Source: Pseudomonas sp. B33.4
GTDB lineage: Bacteria > Pseudomonadota > Gammaproteobacteria > Pseudomonadales > Pseudomonadaceae
DNA: 64,000 nucleotides
Reading direction: 5' to 3'
Assembly: GCF_034555375.1 (NCBI RefSeq)
Contig: NZ_CP140706.1
Coordinates: 673,001 to 737,000 of the forward strand
Shown here: one piece after another, positions 50,411 to 60,209 of the stretch
How positions within the stretch are numbered: the stretch's first letter is position 1
How the letters are laid out: each line of letters begins with the position of its first letter
Translations under genes and position numbers: made by a program
Notes under the pieces: model-generated
Databases searched by the model: none
Told to the model about the DNA's origin: nothing
The model's input: the letters and a program-made list of their open reading frames with translations, nothing else

Positions 50411-52081
50411 TTACAGGGTTATGACCGAATCAGTGGAATCCGATGAAAAAGTGGCACTTTGCTTTGAGTCGCGCGCGGTCTGCACGCGATTGCGTCCGGC
50501 ACCCTTGGCGCGGTACAGCGCCTCGTCGGCCTGGCTGGCCATCATCAGGCTGTCGCAGTCGTCGTGCATTTCCACCACGCCGGCACTGAAGGTGCACCAC
50601 AAATCCTGCGGCTGCGCCGGGTAATGGATTTCGGCGAAGCGCTGGCGAATTTCATCGAGCACTTTGTGCGCCGCTTCTATATCGGTGTCGGGCATGACGA
50701 TGGCGAACTCTTCACCGCCGTAGCGGCCGATGAAGTCGGTCTTGCGTAAACGCTGCTTGAGAAACAGCGCCAGGCTTTTGATCACCCGGTCGCCCATCGG
50801 GTGGCCGTGGCTGTCGTTGACCCGTTTGAAGTGGTCGATGTCGAGCATGGCAAAACTCAGCGGCTTGTTCTCGCGGCGGGCGCGGAACGAGCAGTCTTCG
50901 AGCAATTGCAGAATGTGCGTGTGGTTATAGAGGCCGGTGAGGCTGTCGCGGACCATCCGTGCTTTCAGATTGCGCGCGCGGGCGGCGCGGTTGCGCACGG
51001 TGGTGATCAGGTGACGCGGCTTGATCGGTTTGGTCAGGAAGTCATCGCCGCCCTCGCTCATGGCGTCGAGCTGCTTGTCCAGATCGTCCTCGGCCGACAG
51101 ATAAATGATCGGCACGCTGACATAGCGGTCGTTGTGGCGAATCACTTTGGCCAGTTCGGTACCGGTGCAGGCCGGCATGTACATGTCGAGGATGATCAGG
51201 TCGGGCTGGAAATCCGCCAGTTCGGCCATCGCCTGAATCGGTTCGATCAAGGTGCGCGTGACGATGCCGGCGCTGTTGAGCAGGCGTTCGGTGTGCAAGG
51301 CCTGCGCACGCGAGTCGTCGATGATCAACACTTTATAAGGCTCGTACTGGGCGACGCAGGTGAGGACTTCGATCTTTTCCAGCAGGCTCGACGCTTCGAG
51401 AGTGCCGGTGAGAAATTCCTGGCCACCGGCGCGCACGGCGGCGAGACGGGTCGGCGTGTCGGTTTCGTGCAGGCTGAAGAACAGCAGCGGCAGCGGCTCC
51501 TCGAGCCCGACCTGGGCTTCGGCTGCGAGTTTCAGGCCGATGCCGGCGCCGCTGAAATCCACGTCCATGACGATCGCGGCCGGCAGGCGCTCGACCATCG
51601 AGGAGCGAAATGCCGAAACACTGTCCAGCGCCTGCGCGCTCAGACCGAAGAATTCAAGTTGTTTGGCCAGCCGTTCGGCGCGGTCGTGATCCTGCAGCAT
51701 CACGTAGATCGGTTTACGCAGTGGCGGCAGGAACGTCTGGTCGAGTTGATCGCCATGGCGCAAGCCGGTGCGTGACAAGCGCTGCATCAAGCGATTGAGG
51801 TCGGTGATCAGGCCACTGCTGAGACGGCCGCGATTGGCGTCCACCGCTTCCAGCGACTGACTGATATGGCGCGCAAGCTGAGTATGTTCGGGCTGTTCGA
51901 AACGCTCGGCAAAACGCAGCAGGCGCAGGTTGGCCTCGCTCAGTTCGGCGAGGTCGACAGTGGACCACTCACTGCGTTGCAGGCGCTGCCATATCTCAAG
52001 AATCTGACGTGCCTGATGAATTACCCGCTGGGCAAAGTGGTGCTTGAGACGCTCACGGCTGGGGTCTTCTGGCTCGGTCAT
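50411..52081 (-). CDS. gcbA: Diguanylate cyclase with receiver domains, GcbA
   Basis: A 556-residue response-regulator diguanylate cyclase. After a helical N-terminus (about 1-120) come a divergent receiver domain (about 130-245), a canonical receiver (about 253-375, VLIIDDSRAQ and LIILDMYMP) and a GGDEF domain (about 390-545). The active site is RYGGEEF with an RKTD inhibitory site five residues upstream, so it should make c-di-GMP and feel product feedback. It matches PA4843 GcbA, which affects attachment and biofilm dispersal. An AGGA lies only one base from the ATG, an unusually short spacing. Confidence 0.9.
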   Translation of the reverse strand: MTEPEDPSRERLKHHFAQRVIHQARQILEIWQRLQRSEWSTVDLAELSEANLRLLRFAERFEQPEHTQLARHISQSLEAVDANRGRLSSGLITDLNRLMQRLSRTGLRHGDQLDQTFLPPLRKPIYVMLQDHDRAERLAKQLEFFGLSAQALDSVSAFRSSMVERLPAAIVMDVDFSGAGIGLKLAAEAQVGLEEPLPLLFFSLHETDTPTRLAAVRAGGQEFLTGTLEASSLLEKIEVLTCVAQYEPYKVLIIDDSRAQALHTERLLNSAGIVTRTLIEPIQAMAELADFQPDLIILDMYMPACTGTELAKVIRHNDRYVSVPIIYLSAEDDLDKQLDAMSEGGDDFLTKPIKPRHLITTVRNRAARARNLKARMVRDSLTGLYNHTHILQLLEDCSFRARRENKPLSFAMLDIDHFKRVNDSHGHPMGDRVIKSLALFLKQRLRKTDFIGRYGGEEFAIVMPDTDIEAAHKVLDEIRQRFAEIHYPAQPQDLWCTFSAGVVEMHDDCDSLMMASQADEALYRAKGAGRNRVQTARDSKQSATFSSDSTDSVITL

Positions 52082-52515
52082 ATCCTGACTACTAGTTAGG
52101 CTGCATGCTGAGATCGACTGGTGGCTCTATGCTAGCACCTCTTTTCCCTTAGACGAGTGTCGTACGTCAATAATCTGCAGTGCGTCACCATTCAGTTTCT
52201 GACCGAGCGGTTTTGATTTCGACCTTGTCGTCGTTCAAACCCCCGTGGAACGGGCGCTCGCTGATTGATTGGGGCGATCTGGATGAGTTGTCAGTCGTAA
52301 GTTCATCCGCACGAAGAATGAGCTTTGCTAGGGTTTTCAATACTCTGCAACTCGATTGACTGAGGCGCAGGCATCGGGGATTCCCTTAGTTGGCATCGAA
52401 GCGTCATTCGCCCACATGATTTGCGGCTTATCTTTACGCGCGGGTGCCCGGCCTCGGCACGTTGTTGTATGGTTGTGGTCGAACCGTTGAACCCAAGATT
52501 TGAAAGGATATCGCC
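52082..52515. other. Divergent intergenic region between gcbA and the DUF2333 gene
   Basis: About 430 bases without a gene. It should contain the divergent promoters of gcbA and the DUF2333 gene. AAGGATATCGCC before 52516 is the ribosome binding site of the latter. No repeats, RNA gene or clear promoter consensus was identified. Confidence 0.5.
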
Positions 52516-53583
52516 ATGCTGGACTGGAAAAACCGCGCGGGCAGCGCGCCTGAACGAGCCGCCGAGCCCAAGTCGGCCACCCGCAGCTATGTTGGCGGGC
52601 TGCTCTTCAGTCGTGCCCTGGCCACGCTGATCGGCATTTATCTGCTGGTGACCATTGGCCTGGGCTGGTACTGGAGCCAGGAGCCGGCGTTGTTTCCGGT
52701 CGCGCAAAACGCCCAGATGGCTGCCGAGAAGGAAGGCAAACAGATGGTGATCGGCTACACCACCGTCGAAACCCTGAAGACCGTCGCCGGCACCTTGCTC
52801 AACAAGCCGGGCGGTTACATTTCCAATGACCGCTTCCCGCCTGGCCTGTGGATGGACAACACGCCAAGCTGGGAATACGGCGTGCTGGTGCAAGTGCGTG
52901 ACCTGACCCGCGCGCTGCGCAAAGACTTCGCCCGCTCGCAATCACAGTCGGCTGAAGATGCCGATCTGGCCAAGGCCGAGCCGCGTTTCAACTTCGACAA
53001 CAAAAGCTGGATCCTGCCGTCGAGTGAGTCGGAGTATCAGGAAGGGATCAACTCGCTGAGCCGCTATCAGGCGCGTCTGTCCGATCCTACCCAGAAAAAC
53101 GCACTGTTCTATGCTCGAGCCGACAACCTGAACAACTGGCTCGGCGATGTCGGCACGCGCCTGGGCTCGTTGTCGCAACGCCTGTCGGCCAGTGTCGGTC
53201 GGGTCAAACTCAACACCGCGCTGAAAACCGAAACCCCGGCCATCGGCGAAGTGCCACAGGTTGACGAGGAAGTCGTCGAAACTCCGTGGATGCAAATCGA
53301 CAATGTGTTCTACGAAGCACGCGGTCAGGCCTGGGCGCTGTCACACCTGCTGCGCGCCATCGAAGTCGACTTCGCCGATGTATTGGCGAAAAAGAACGCC
53401 ACGGTCAGCGTGCGTCAGATCATCCGTGAGCTGGAAGCCTCGCAGGAACCCGTCTGGAGTCCTATGATCCTTAACGGCAGCGGCTTCGGCGTGCTGGCCA
53501 ACCACTCGCTGGTCATGGCCAACTATATTTCCCGGGCCAACGCCGCTGTGATCGATTTGCGTCAACTGCTCAATCAGGGCTGA
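52516..53583 (+). CDS. DUF2333 family membrane-anchored protein
   Basis: A 355-residue protein with a single N-terminal membrane helix (LIGIYLLVTIGLGWYW, about 38-53) and a large domain after it, probably periplasmic. Conserved family stretches include TLLNKPGGYISNDRFPPGLW and the end SGFGVLANHSLVMANYISRA. The function of DUF2333 is unknown. It is followed after 3 bases by the NUDIX gene and corresponds to PA4842 in position. Confidence 0.9.
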   Translation: MLDWKNRAGSAPERAAEPKSATRSYVGGLLFSRALATLIGIYLLVTIGLGWYWSQEPALFPVAQNAQMAAEKEGKQMVIGYTTVETLKTVAGTLLNKPGGYISNDRFPPGLWMDNTPSWEYGVLVQVRDLTRALRKDFARSQSQSAEDADLAKAEPRFNFDNKSWILPSSESEYQEGINSLSRYQARLSDPTQKNALFYARADNLNNWLGDVGTRLGSLSQRLSASVGRVKLNTALKTETPAIGEVPQVDEEVVETPWMQIDNVFYEARGQAWALSHLLRAIEVDFADVLAKKNATVSVRQIIRELEASQEPVWSPMILNGSGFGVLANHSLVMANYISRANAAVIDLRQLLNQG

Positions 53584-53586
53584 TTC

Positions 53587-54144
53587 ATGAGCCAGAACGC
53601 CAAAGAGGCGGCCCATCGCGCCGCCTCCGATGCAGAACAGATCGCCTGGGTCGACGAGCAGGACAACCTGCTCGGCGCTCTGGTGCGTGCCGATCTGCGC
53701 GAGCGCGGGCTCATTGGTCGCGGCACCTACATCATGTTGTTCAATTCCGCCGGCGACCTTTGCGTGCACCGGCGCACGTTGAGCAAGGCGATTTATCCCG
53801 GTTTCTGGGACGTCGCGGCGGGCGGCATGGTGCAGGCCGACGAGACTTACGCCGAATCGGCGGCCCGTGAGCTGGAGGAAGAGTTGGGCGTCAGCGGTGT
53901 CGAGCTGACTGCCCATGACCATTTCTACTTCGAAGACACCGGCAACCGTCTGTGGTGTTCGGCGTTTTCTGCCGTGTGGGACGGGCCGTTGAAACTGCAA
54001 CCTGAAGAGGTGCTTGAAGCGCGCTTTATTCCGGTCGAGCAGGTCATGCGGGAAATTGCGCAAAAGCCTTATTGCCCGGACTCTCTGGCCGCGTTGAAGC
54101 GCTATCTGAAGGCGCAGCAAAGCGACGTCGCAAAGAACACATAA
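53587..54144 (+). CDS. NUDIX hydrolase
   Basis: A 185-residue NUDIX enzyme of the isopentenyl-diphosphate isomerase-like/YfcD branch. The NUDIX box is complete: GGMVQADETY then AARELEEELGV, giving the G-E-RE-EE-G pattern that binds Mg2+. Upstream, CVHRRTLSKAIYPGFWDVAA resembles the IDI-type substrate region. The substrate is unknown. It is coupled with DUF2333 by the short 3-base spacing. Confidence 0.92.
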   Translation: MSQNAKEAAHRAASDAEQIAWVDEQDNLLGALVRADLRERGLIGRGTYIMLFNSAGDLCVHRRTLSKAIYPGFWDVAAGGMVQADETYAESAARELEEELGVSGVELTAHDHFYFEDTGNRLWCSAFSAVWDGPLKLQPEEVLEARFIPVEQVMREIAQKPYCPDSLAALKRYLKAQQSDVAKNT

Positions 54145-54243
54145 ATTGGCGCCGATTGGCACTTAGCAAGTCGCTTTTTTGCCGTTACACTGCGCGACCT
54201 TTTCAAGCTGTACCGAATAGTTTGAGGTTGGCCTGCTGACCCA

Positions 54244-54330
54244 CTGTAGGAGCTGCCGAAGGCTGCGATCTTTTGATCTTGTTTTTCAAGAGCAGGATCA
54301 AAAGATCGCAGCCTTCGGCAGCTCCTACAG
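54244..54330. repeat. REP-like inverted pair, AAAGATCGCAGCCTTCGGCAG family
   Basis: CTGTAGGAGCTGCCGAAGGC at 54244 and its inverse ending CGGCAGCTCCTACAG at 54330 are the only element seen in the 54145-54450 gap. Confidence 0.85.
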
Positions 54331-54450
54331 GTCAGCAGTCTCGTCGCCAAATTCCGGTGCAGTAGCGCTGCCCCTGCCTGAGTGGGGCTTCGCGGTCGAT
54401 GACCTTGCCCAAGGTCGCGATCAGTCTTTGTCCTCCCAAGAGGATTGCCG

Positions 54451-54822
54451 GTGGCCAAAAAAGCCGCATCCTTCGCCGCCTTAGGTGGCCTGGTATTTTC
54501 CACCGACGCAGGTCGTCATTGCCCGGAATGCAGTAAGCCGGTGGACGCCTGTATCTGCAAACAAACCGTGATCCCGGCCGGCGACGGTATTGCCCGCGTG
54601 CGACGCGAGAGCAAGGGCCGTGGCGGCAAAACGGTGACCACCATTACCGGCGTGCCACTGGCCGAAGAGGCGCTCAAAGAGTTGGCGACAACGTTGAAGA
54701 AACGTTGCGGCACCGGCGGCGCGTTGAAGGACGGCATCATCGAAATCCAGGGCGATCATGTCGAGCTACTCTTGGCAGAACTGATCAAGCACGGTTTCAA
54801 AGCGAAGAAGTCCGGCGGCTAG
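54451..54822 (+). CDS. SUI1/YciH family translation initiation factor
   Basis: A 123-residue eIF1/SUI1-like protein. It has a short N-terminal Cys cluster (HCPECSKPVDACICK) and then a SUI1 fold with RESKGRGGKTVTTITG, ELATTLKKRCGTGG and IEIQGDHVELL. The bacterial members influence start-codon fidelity; the physiological role is not settled. The start chosen is the GTG at 54451 (MAKKAASFAALGG) with AGGA six bases upstream; a TTG two codons earlier is less likely. It corresponds to PA4840. Confidence 0.93.
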   Translation: MAKKAASFAALGGLVFSTDAGRHCPECSKPVDACICKQTVIPAGDGIARVRRESKGRGGKTVTTITGVPLAEEALKELATTLKKRCGTGGALKDGIIEIQGDHVELLLAELIKHGFKAKKSGG

Positions 54823-54908
54823 CAGCCTCTGTGAAAACCACCTGCGGCTTGATCCGGCTCTGCACAGTTGCAGATCCGGCGTCGTCTCCATGGTTTTCAC
54901 AGAGCCTG
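54823..54908. repeat. 86-bp MITE-like inverted repeat
   Basis: The ends are an 18-bp inverted repeat with one mismatch: CAGCCTCTGTGAAAACCA at 54823-54840 and its inverse at 54891-54908. The interior holds a second inverted repeat (CCGGCTCTGC and GCAGATCCGG), so the whole would fold into a long hairpin. It is unlike the REP families in the window. It fills most of the gap between the SUI1 gene and speA and could also act as a terminator. Confidence 0.6.
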
Positions 54909-55041
54909 TTCATGACCGGTTTCTAAACTCCACGCAGTCAGTGCGGTCTACCGCCGCGCTGACGAACCGTCATTTTCATACTTTAGACTGCGCCGACCTG
55001 AGATCAGGCGACGCACTATGACTTCTTTATAGGGGACTTCG

Positions 55042-56955
55042 ATGTCCGTACGACGCACACGCAAAGACGATGGCAGCCAATGGACAGTTGCGGACAGCCG
55101 CAGTGTTTACGGGATTCGCCATTGGGGGGCCGGGTATTTCGCGATCAATGACGCCGGTCGCGTCGAAGTTCGTCCGAACGGCCCGAGCAGCTCGCCTATC
55201 GACCTGTTCGAGCAAGTCGACCAACTGCGCAAAAGCGGTTTGTCCCTGCCGTTGCTGGTTCGTTTTCCCGACATCCTGCAAGACCGTGTACGCCAGTTGA
55301 CCGGCGCCTTCGATGCGAACATCGAACGTCTGGAATACCAGAGCAAGTACACCGCGCTGTACCCGATCAAGGTTAACCAGCAAGAAGCGGTGATCGAGAA
55401 CATCATCGCCACCCAGGACGTTTCCATCGGTCTGGAAGCCGGCTCCAAGCCTGAACTGCTGGCCGTGCTGGCACTGGCGCCGAAGGGTGGCACCATCGTT
55501 TGCAACGGTTACAAGGATCGCGAGTTCATCCGTCTGGCACTGATGGGCCAGAAGCTCGGCCACAATGTGTTCATCGTCATCGAGAAAGAATCCGAAGTCG
55601 GCCTGGTGATCGAAGAAGCGGCTTCGCTCAAGGTCAAGCCACAGGTCGGCCTGCGCGTGCGTCTGTCGTCGCTGGCCTCGTCGAAGTGGGCGGACACCGG
55701 TGGCGAGAAGTCCAAATTTGGTCTGTCGGCGGCGCAACTGCTGTCGGTGGTCGAGCGTTTCCGCGCCGCCGGCCTGGATCAAGGCATCCGCCTGCTGCAC
55801 TTCCACATGGGTTCGCAGATTGCCAACCTCGCTGATTATCAGCACGGCTTCAAGGAAGCGATCCGTTATTACGGCGAGCTGCGCAACCTCGGTCTGCCGG
55901 TCGACCACATCGACGTTGGTGGCGGTCTGGGCGTGGACTACGACGGTACGCACTCGCGCAACGCCAGCTCGATCAACTACGACATGGACGATTACGCCGG
56001 TGTCGTGGTCGGTATGCTCAAGGAGTTCTGCGATGCGCAGGCCCTGCCGCATCCGCACATCTTCTCCGAAAGCGGCCGCTCGCTGACCGCGCACCACGCG
56101 ATGCTGGTGGTGCAGGTCACCGACGTCGAGAAGCACAACGACGAAATCCCGCAGATCGAAAACAAGGAAGCGCTGCCGGAGACCGTGCAGTGGCTGGTTG
56201 ACCTGCTGGGCCCGACCGACATCGAAATGGTCACAGAAACCTACTGGCGCGCGACTCACTACATGAGCGACGTGGCCGCGCAATACGCCGACGGCAAACT
56301 GACCCTGGCCGAAAAAGCCTTGGCCGAGCAGTGCTACTTCGCCGTGTGCCGTCGCCTGCACAACTCGCTGAAAGCGCGTCAGCGTTCGCACCGTCAGGTG
56401 CTCGACGAACTCAACGACAAGCTGGCCGACAAGTACATCTGCAACTTCTCGGTGTTCCAGAGCCTGCCGGATACCTGGGCGATCGATCAGGTGCTGCCGA
56501 TCATCCCGCTGCACCGTCTCGACGAAGAGCCGCTGCGCCGCGCGGTTCTGCAGGATCTGACCTGCGACTCCGACGGCAAGATCAACCAGTACGTCGACGA
56601 GCAGAGCATCGAAACCAGCCTGCCGGTACACGGTTTGAATGAAGGCGAAGACTACCTGCTGGGCGTGTTCCTCGTTGGCGCCTATCAGGAAATCCTCGGC
56701 GACATGCACAACCTGTTCGGTGACACCGACTCGGTGAACATCTACCAGAACGCCGATGGCAGCGTGTACCACGCCGGCATCGAGACCCACGACACCATTG
56801 AAGACATGCTGCGTTACGTGCACTTGTCGCCGGAAGAACTGATGACCCACTACCGCGACAAGTGCGCGAGTGCCCGCATCAGTGCCAGCGAGCGCACGCA
56901 ATTTCTCGATGCCTTGCGTCTGGGCCTGACCCGCTCCTCCTACCTGTCTTCCTGA
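55042..56955 (+). CDS. speA: Biosynthetic arginine decarboxylase
   Basis: PLP enzyme converting arginine to agmatine for putrescine synthesis. At 637 residues it has the standard length. It begins [20 protein letters not shown]; the PLP lysine is in [41 protein letters not shown] and [14 protein letters not shown] are family motifs. It is followed by about 230 bases without a gene before vgrG. Same position as PA4839. Confidence 0.97.
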   Translation: MSVRRTRKDDGSQWTVADSRSVYGIRHWGAGYFAINDAGRVEVRPNGPSSSPIDLFEQVDQLRKSGLSLPLLVRFPDILQDRVRQLTGAFDANIERLEYQSKYTALYPIKVNQQEAVIENIIATQDVSIGLEAGSKPELLAVLALAPKGGTIVCNGYKDREFIRLALMGQKLGHNVFIVIEKESEVGLVIEEAASLKVKPQVGLRVRLSSLASSKWADTGGEKSKFGLSAAQLLSVVERFRAAGLDQGIRLLHFHMGSQIANLADYQHGFKEAIRYYGELRNLGLPVDHIDVGGGLGVDYDGTHSRNASSINYDMDDYAGVVVGMLKEFCDAQALPHPHIFSESGRSLTAHHAMLVVQVTDVEKHNDEIPQIENKEALPETVQWLVDLLGPTDIEMVTETYWRATHYMSDVAAQYADGKLTLAEKALAEQCYFAVCRRLHNSLKARQRSHRQVLDELNDKLADKYICNFSVFQSLPDTWAIDQVLPIIPLHRLDEEPLRRAVLQDLTCDSDGKINQYVDEQSIETSLPVHGLNEGEDYLLGVFLVGAYQEILGDMHNLFGDTDSVNIYQNADGSVYHAGIETHDTIEDMLRYVHLSPEELMTHYRDKCASARISASERTQFLDALRLGLTRSSYLSS

Positions 56956-57187
56956 GTCCAGGTGCGATCTCCCCGGGTTGTCCGAATTTTTTCCGAAAGT
57001 GGTGGAAAATTCGCATGACCCGGTGGGACATCTCCCAAAATCTTCGCGAAAAGCTTGGCTGTCCTGGCCAGCAAAGTCATCCGGTCTGCTTTTCGCGTAG
57101 GTCATTTCCTAAGTTGTACTTCAGCTCTCTACTCGGCCATGGCTCTCGGCGAGAATCCCCGACCGCCCCTCCTGTAGAGATCCGCCC

Positions 57188-58525
57188 ATGTTCGATCCAG
57201 TCAACGAGTCGTCGTTTCGTCTCGATGTAGCGGGCCTGTCCGACCCCTTCGAAGTCCTGGCCTTTACCGGTAGTGAAGCCCTCAGCGAATCCTTTGCGTT
57301 CGAGATCGATGTGTTGATCAACGATCCGCACCTGGATCTCGCCGGCCTGCTCTACCGTTCGGCATTCCTCTGTTTCGGGCCGTCAGGGGAGGGCGTGCAC
57401 GGGCAATTGCAAAGCCTTGTCCAGCATGAGTACGGCGAAGGCTTGCGGTTGAGCCGGATCCGTCTGGGGCCAAAACTCGGTTGCCTTGCGCTGCGCTTCA
57501 GTCAGCGGATCTTCAGTGGCCGTTCGGTGCCGCAGATCATCGATCAGGTGCTCAAAGAGCACGGCATCGTCGCTGCCCAGCGCCGCTTTCAATTGCGTGG
57601 TGATTACCCGGCCCGGACGTTCTGCACGCAATACCGCGAGTCCGATCTGCAACTGCTTCAGCGCTTGTGCGCGCAAGCGCGGATTCACTATTACTTTGAA
57701 CACGAGCGTGATCGGCATTGCCTGGTTTTCACTGACGATCCGGCGCACTTGCCATTGGCGGGCGCCGCGAGCTATCAGCGCGAGGATGACGGACATGATG
57801 CTTCTCCCGCGTTGCACCAATGGCAATTGCACAGTGCAATCCAGGTCAACTCGGCGGGTGTGCAACAGGCCGAAGGTCAGAGTGATCTGGCGACATTGCG
57901 CAGCGGTCATTGGTTGCGATTGGCCGGGCATCCCTTCGCCGAATGCAATCGCCCATGGTTGTTGACTCGCATTGAGCATCGCGCCGACCCGGCCCTCGAA
58001 CCTGCTTACGCCAACCGCCTGTTCGGCGCGTTGCAACTGCCGAGTGCAGTGGCCACCGCGCCACCGCGCCAGCGCATGCACAGCCTGCAACGGGCCTGGG
58101 TGGTGGCGGTCGATGAACCACAACCCGATTGCTCGCGACCGGTAGCGGTGCAGTTTGACTGGCTCTATCAAGGCGAAGGCGCCGCGCCGAGTCACTGTTG
58201 GTTGCCGCTGGCGCCGTCTCTGCAGCAGACGCCAATCACGGCGCTGAGCGATGGTGTCGAGGTGGTAGTGAGTTTCTTTGAAGGCGACCCGGATCAGCCG
58301 ATGATCAGCGGCGTCCTGCAGCCGCCACTCGCCGAGACCGACACGGGCGTTGCCCCGCCACTGCCCGACCGTCTGGTCAGTGACGGCTTGCAGCAATTGC
58401 TGGCGTCCGGTGAGCCGTTGCTGCTGCTGTGCCTGATCCCCGGTGGCGGCAGCTTCAGTCACTGCGCAGAGTCGGTGTGCAGTTGTCGACTGGTCACTGC
58501 GCTTGAACAGAGCGGCGCAACATGA
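57188..58525 (+). CDS. vgrG: Short type VI secretion spike protein VgrG
   Basis: A 445-residue VgrG. Residues about 10-300 match the gp27-like base domain (LDLAGLLYRSAFLCF; FCTQYRESDLQLLQRLCAQA; HYYFEHE). Residues about 305-375 are the OB/gp5 region (DCSRPVAVQFDWLYQGEG; VVVSFFEGDPDQPMISGVLQ). The protein then ends about 70 residues later, without the long beta-helical needle of full-size VgrG proteins (usually over 600 residues). The tail is Cys-containing (SHCAESVCSCRLV). No other T6SS core genes are nearby, so it is an orphan island. The stop overlaps the next start (ATGA). Confidence 0.88.
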   Translation: MFDPVNESSFRLDVAGLSDPFEVLAFTGSEALSESFAFEIDVLINDPHLDLAGLLYRSAFLCFGPSGEGVHGQLQSLVQHEYGEGLRLSRIRLGPKLGCLALRFSQRIFSGRSVPQIIDQVLKEHGIVAAQRRFQLRGDYPARTFCTQYRESDLQLLQRLCAQARIHYYFEHERDRHCLVFTDDPAHLPLAGAASYQREDDGHDASPALHQWQLHSAIQVNSAGVQQAEGQSDLATLRSGHWLRLAGHPFAECNRPWLLTRIEHRADPALEPAYANRLFGALQLPSAVATAPPRQRMHSLQRAWVVAVDEPQPDCSRPVAVQFDWLYQGEGAAPSHCWLPLAPSLQQTPITALSDGVEVVVSFFEGDPDQPMISGVLQPPLAETDTGVAPPLPDRLVSDGLQQLLASGEPLLLLCLIPGGGSFSHCAESVCSCRLVTALEQSGAT

Positions 58526-59316
58526 GTGGCGCGGTGCATGAGCCCAGGGCGCAATGGCTGTTGCTCGATGGCCCGGATGCTCCACAGGCCTTGCTGATCT
58601 TGCGCCAGGCTTTTACCGGTGTGCCGCGCTTCGGTTTGTTCGAGGGTACCGAGTTTGCACCGGTGAGCGAGTACGGCCCGGTGTTGCTCGAGTTGCGCGA
58701 TTACCCGGCGTTGGCCGCCTTGTGTCACAGCGATCCGGATACCTGGCGCGGGCTGTTGCTCGTCAGTGAGGCATCGGCGCAACAGTTGCTGGGCCACTTG
58801 CAACGCATGCTCACGGTGTCGTTTGGATTGAGTCATCGGGCCTTGCTCAGCTATTACAACCGGCAGACCGCGAGCTATTTCTTCGATGCCTGCGACGCCG
58901 CTGAATTGAGCCGCTGGCTCGGGCCGATCCGCCAGTTGCGCTGGTTCGGTGGCACCTGGGCGGACCGCGCGATTGGCAGTCAGGGCTGGCAGCAGCTGCG
59001 CAATCCGGGACTTGCCGTCGAGCCGCTGAGCATCGAAGAAAGCCTGACCCGGCGCCAGCGCGAACGCTTGCAAACCTGCCTGCTGGAGCAGCATATCTGG
59101 CGCTGGTGCCAATCATTGGGAACCGATTACGCAACGATGTCCTCCCATGTCCAACAGGGGCTGGCGCTGGGGTTCAGTGACCGCACCGTGCTCGATGGCT
59201 GGTTATGGCTACGCTTGCTGCATCCGCGTGCCGTACTGGTGCCGCCGCCGGTGGGGCTGACCCAGCAACAACGGCTCGACCATGTGCGGCGTCAATGGCG
59301 CGGCGATCAGCTCTGA
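58522..59316 (+). CDS. DUF4123 type VI effector adaptor
   Basis: A 264-residue DUF4123 (Tap/TEC) protein. Such adaptors bind a specific effector and the tip of its cognate VgrG. Conserved pieces are APVSEYGPVLLELRD near the N-terminus, SHRALLSYYNRQTASYFFDA in the middle and a helical C-terminus. It overlaps vgrG by four bases, so the two are translationally coupled. The effector expected downstream is not obvious; the following gene encodes an apparent lipoprotein esterase. Confidence 0.85.
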   Translation: MSGAVHEPRAQWLLLDGPDAPQALLILRQAFTGVPRFGLFEGTEFAPVSEYGPVLLELRDYPALAALCHSDPDTWRGLLLVSEASAQQLLGHLQRMLTVSFGLSHRALLSYYNRQTASYFFDACDAAELSRWLGPIRQLRWFGGTWADRAIGSQGWQQLRNPGLAVEPLSIEESLTRRQRERLQTCLLEQHIWRWCQSLGTDYATMSSHVQQGLALGFSDRTVLDGWLWLRLLHPRAVLVPPPVGLTQQQRLDHVRRQWRGDQL

Positions 59317-59333
59317 GGCGAGGTTCGGCGCGT

Positions 59334-60209
59334 ATGACACGGTTATTCCGGCAAGGGTTCGTTGCAGTGATCGGCAGTGTGTTGCTGTTGGCGCTGGGCG
59401 GATGTTCGCCGGTGCAATTGCTCAATGCGCTGACCCCGGACAGCACGTACGACAAGAAGGCGGGCATCGCTTATGGTGACGATCCGCGGCAGAAGCTCGA
59501 TGTGTACGTGCCGCATCAGCCGATGCCGGGCGCACCGGTGGTGGTGTTTTTCTATGGCGGCAGCTGGAACAGCGGTTCGCGCGTCGACTACCGCTTTGTC
59601 GGTGAAGCGTTGGCGTCCAAGGGGATTGTCACGGTGGTGGCGGATTACCGCTTGTATCCGCAGGTGCGCTATCCGCTGTTTCTGCAGGACGGCGCGCGAG
59701 CGGTGGCGTGGACCAAAGCGCATATCCACGAATTTTCCGGCAACCCGCAGCGCTTGTATCTGATGGGCCACAGCTCCGGCGGATACAACGCGGCGATGCT
59801 CGCGCTGGATGACGAATGGCTCGCAGCGGTGGGCATGTCGCCCAGGGATCTGCAGGGCTGGATTGGTCTCGCCGGTCCTTATGACTTTCTGCCGATCAAG
59901 AATCCCGAGGTGCGTCCGGTGTTCTTCTGGCCGGACTCACCGCCGCAATCGCAGCCGATCAACCATGTCCATCGTGGCGCACCGCCGGCCCTGTTGATTG
60001 CGGCAAGCAAAGATGATCTGGTCAACCCGACACGCAACACCGGCGGTCTCGCCAGCAAGCTGCGCGCGGCCGGGGTGCCAGCGCAGGATTTGTATTACTC
60101 GCGGCCGAGCCACATAACCCTGGTGGCGACCCTGTCGCGTCCGTTACGGCGTCTGGCGCCAGTGCTCGATCAGGTCGTCGGGTTTATCGCGCACACGCCG
60201 ACTCAGTGA
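59334..60209 (+). CDS. Lipoprotein alpha/beta hydrolase (carboxylesterase type)
   Basis: A 291-residue alpha/beta hydrolase from the ATG at 59334. It starts with a lipoprotein signal peptide ending LALGGC, so it is likely anchored in the outer or inner membrane on the periplasmic side. The oxyanion segment is FFYGGSW, the nucleophile elbow GHSSGG, and the likely acid and base are in ASKDDLVNP and RPSHITLV, giving a Ser-Asp-His triad. It lies 17 bases after the DUF4123 gene, so co-transcription with vgrG is likely. A lipoprotein signal argues against loading on VgrG; a housekeeping esterase or a periplasmic partner are alternatives. Its last bases overlap the convergent MATE gene. Confidence 0.87.
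   Translation: MTRLFRQGFVAVIGSVLLLALGGCSPVQLLNALTPDSTYDKKAGIAYGDDPRQKLDVYVPHQPMPGAPVVVFFYGGSWNSGSRVDYRFVGEALASKGIVTVVADYRLYPQVRYPLFLQDGARAVAWTKAHIHEFSGNPQRLYLMGHSSGGYNAAMLALDDEWLAAVGMSPRDLQGWIGLAGPYDFLPIKNPEVRPVFFWPDSPPQSQPINHVHRGAPPALLIAASKDDLVNPTRNTGGLASKLRAAGVPAQDLYYSRPSHITLVATLSRPLRRLAPVLDQVVGFIAHTPTQ

Noticed and set aside
60203..60209. Overlap between the lipoprotein hydrolase and MATE genes taken as a frameshift or wrong end
   Set aside because: The two genes are convergent and both have normal C-termini; a 7-base tail-to-tail overlap is ordinary.
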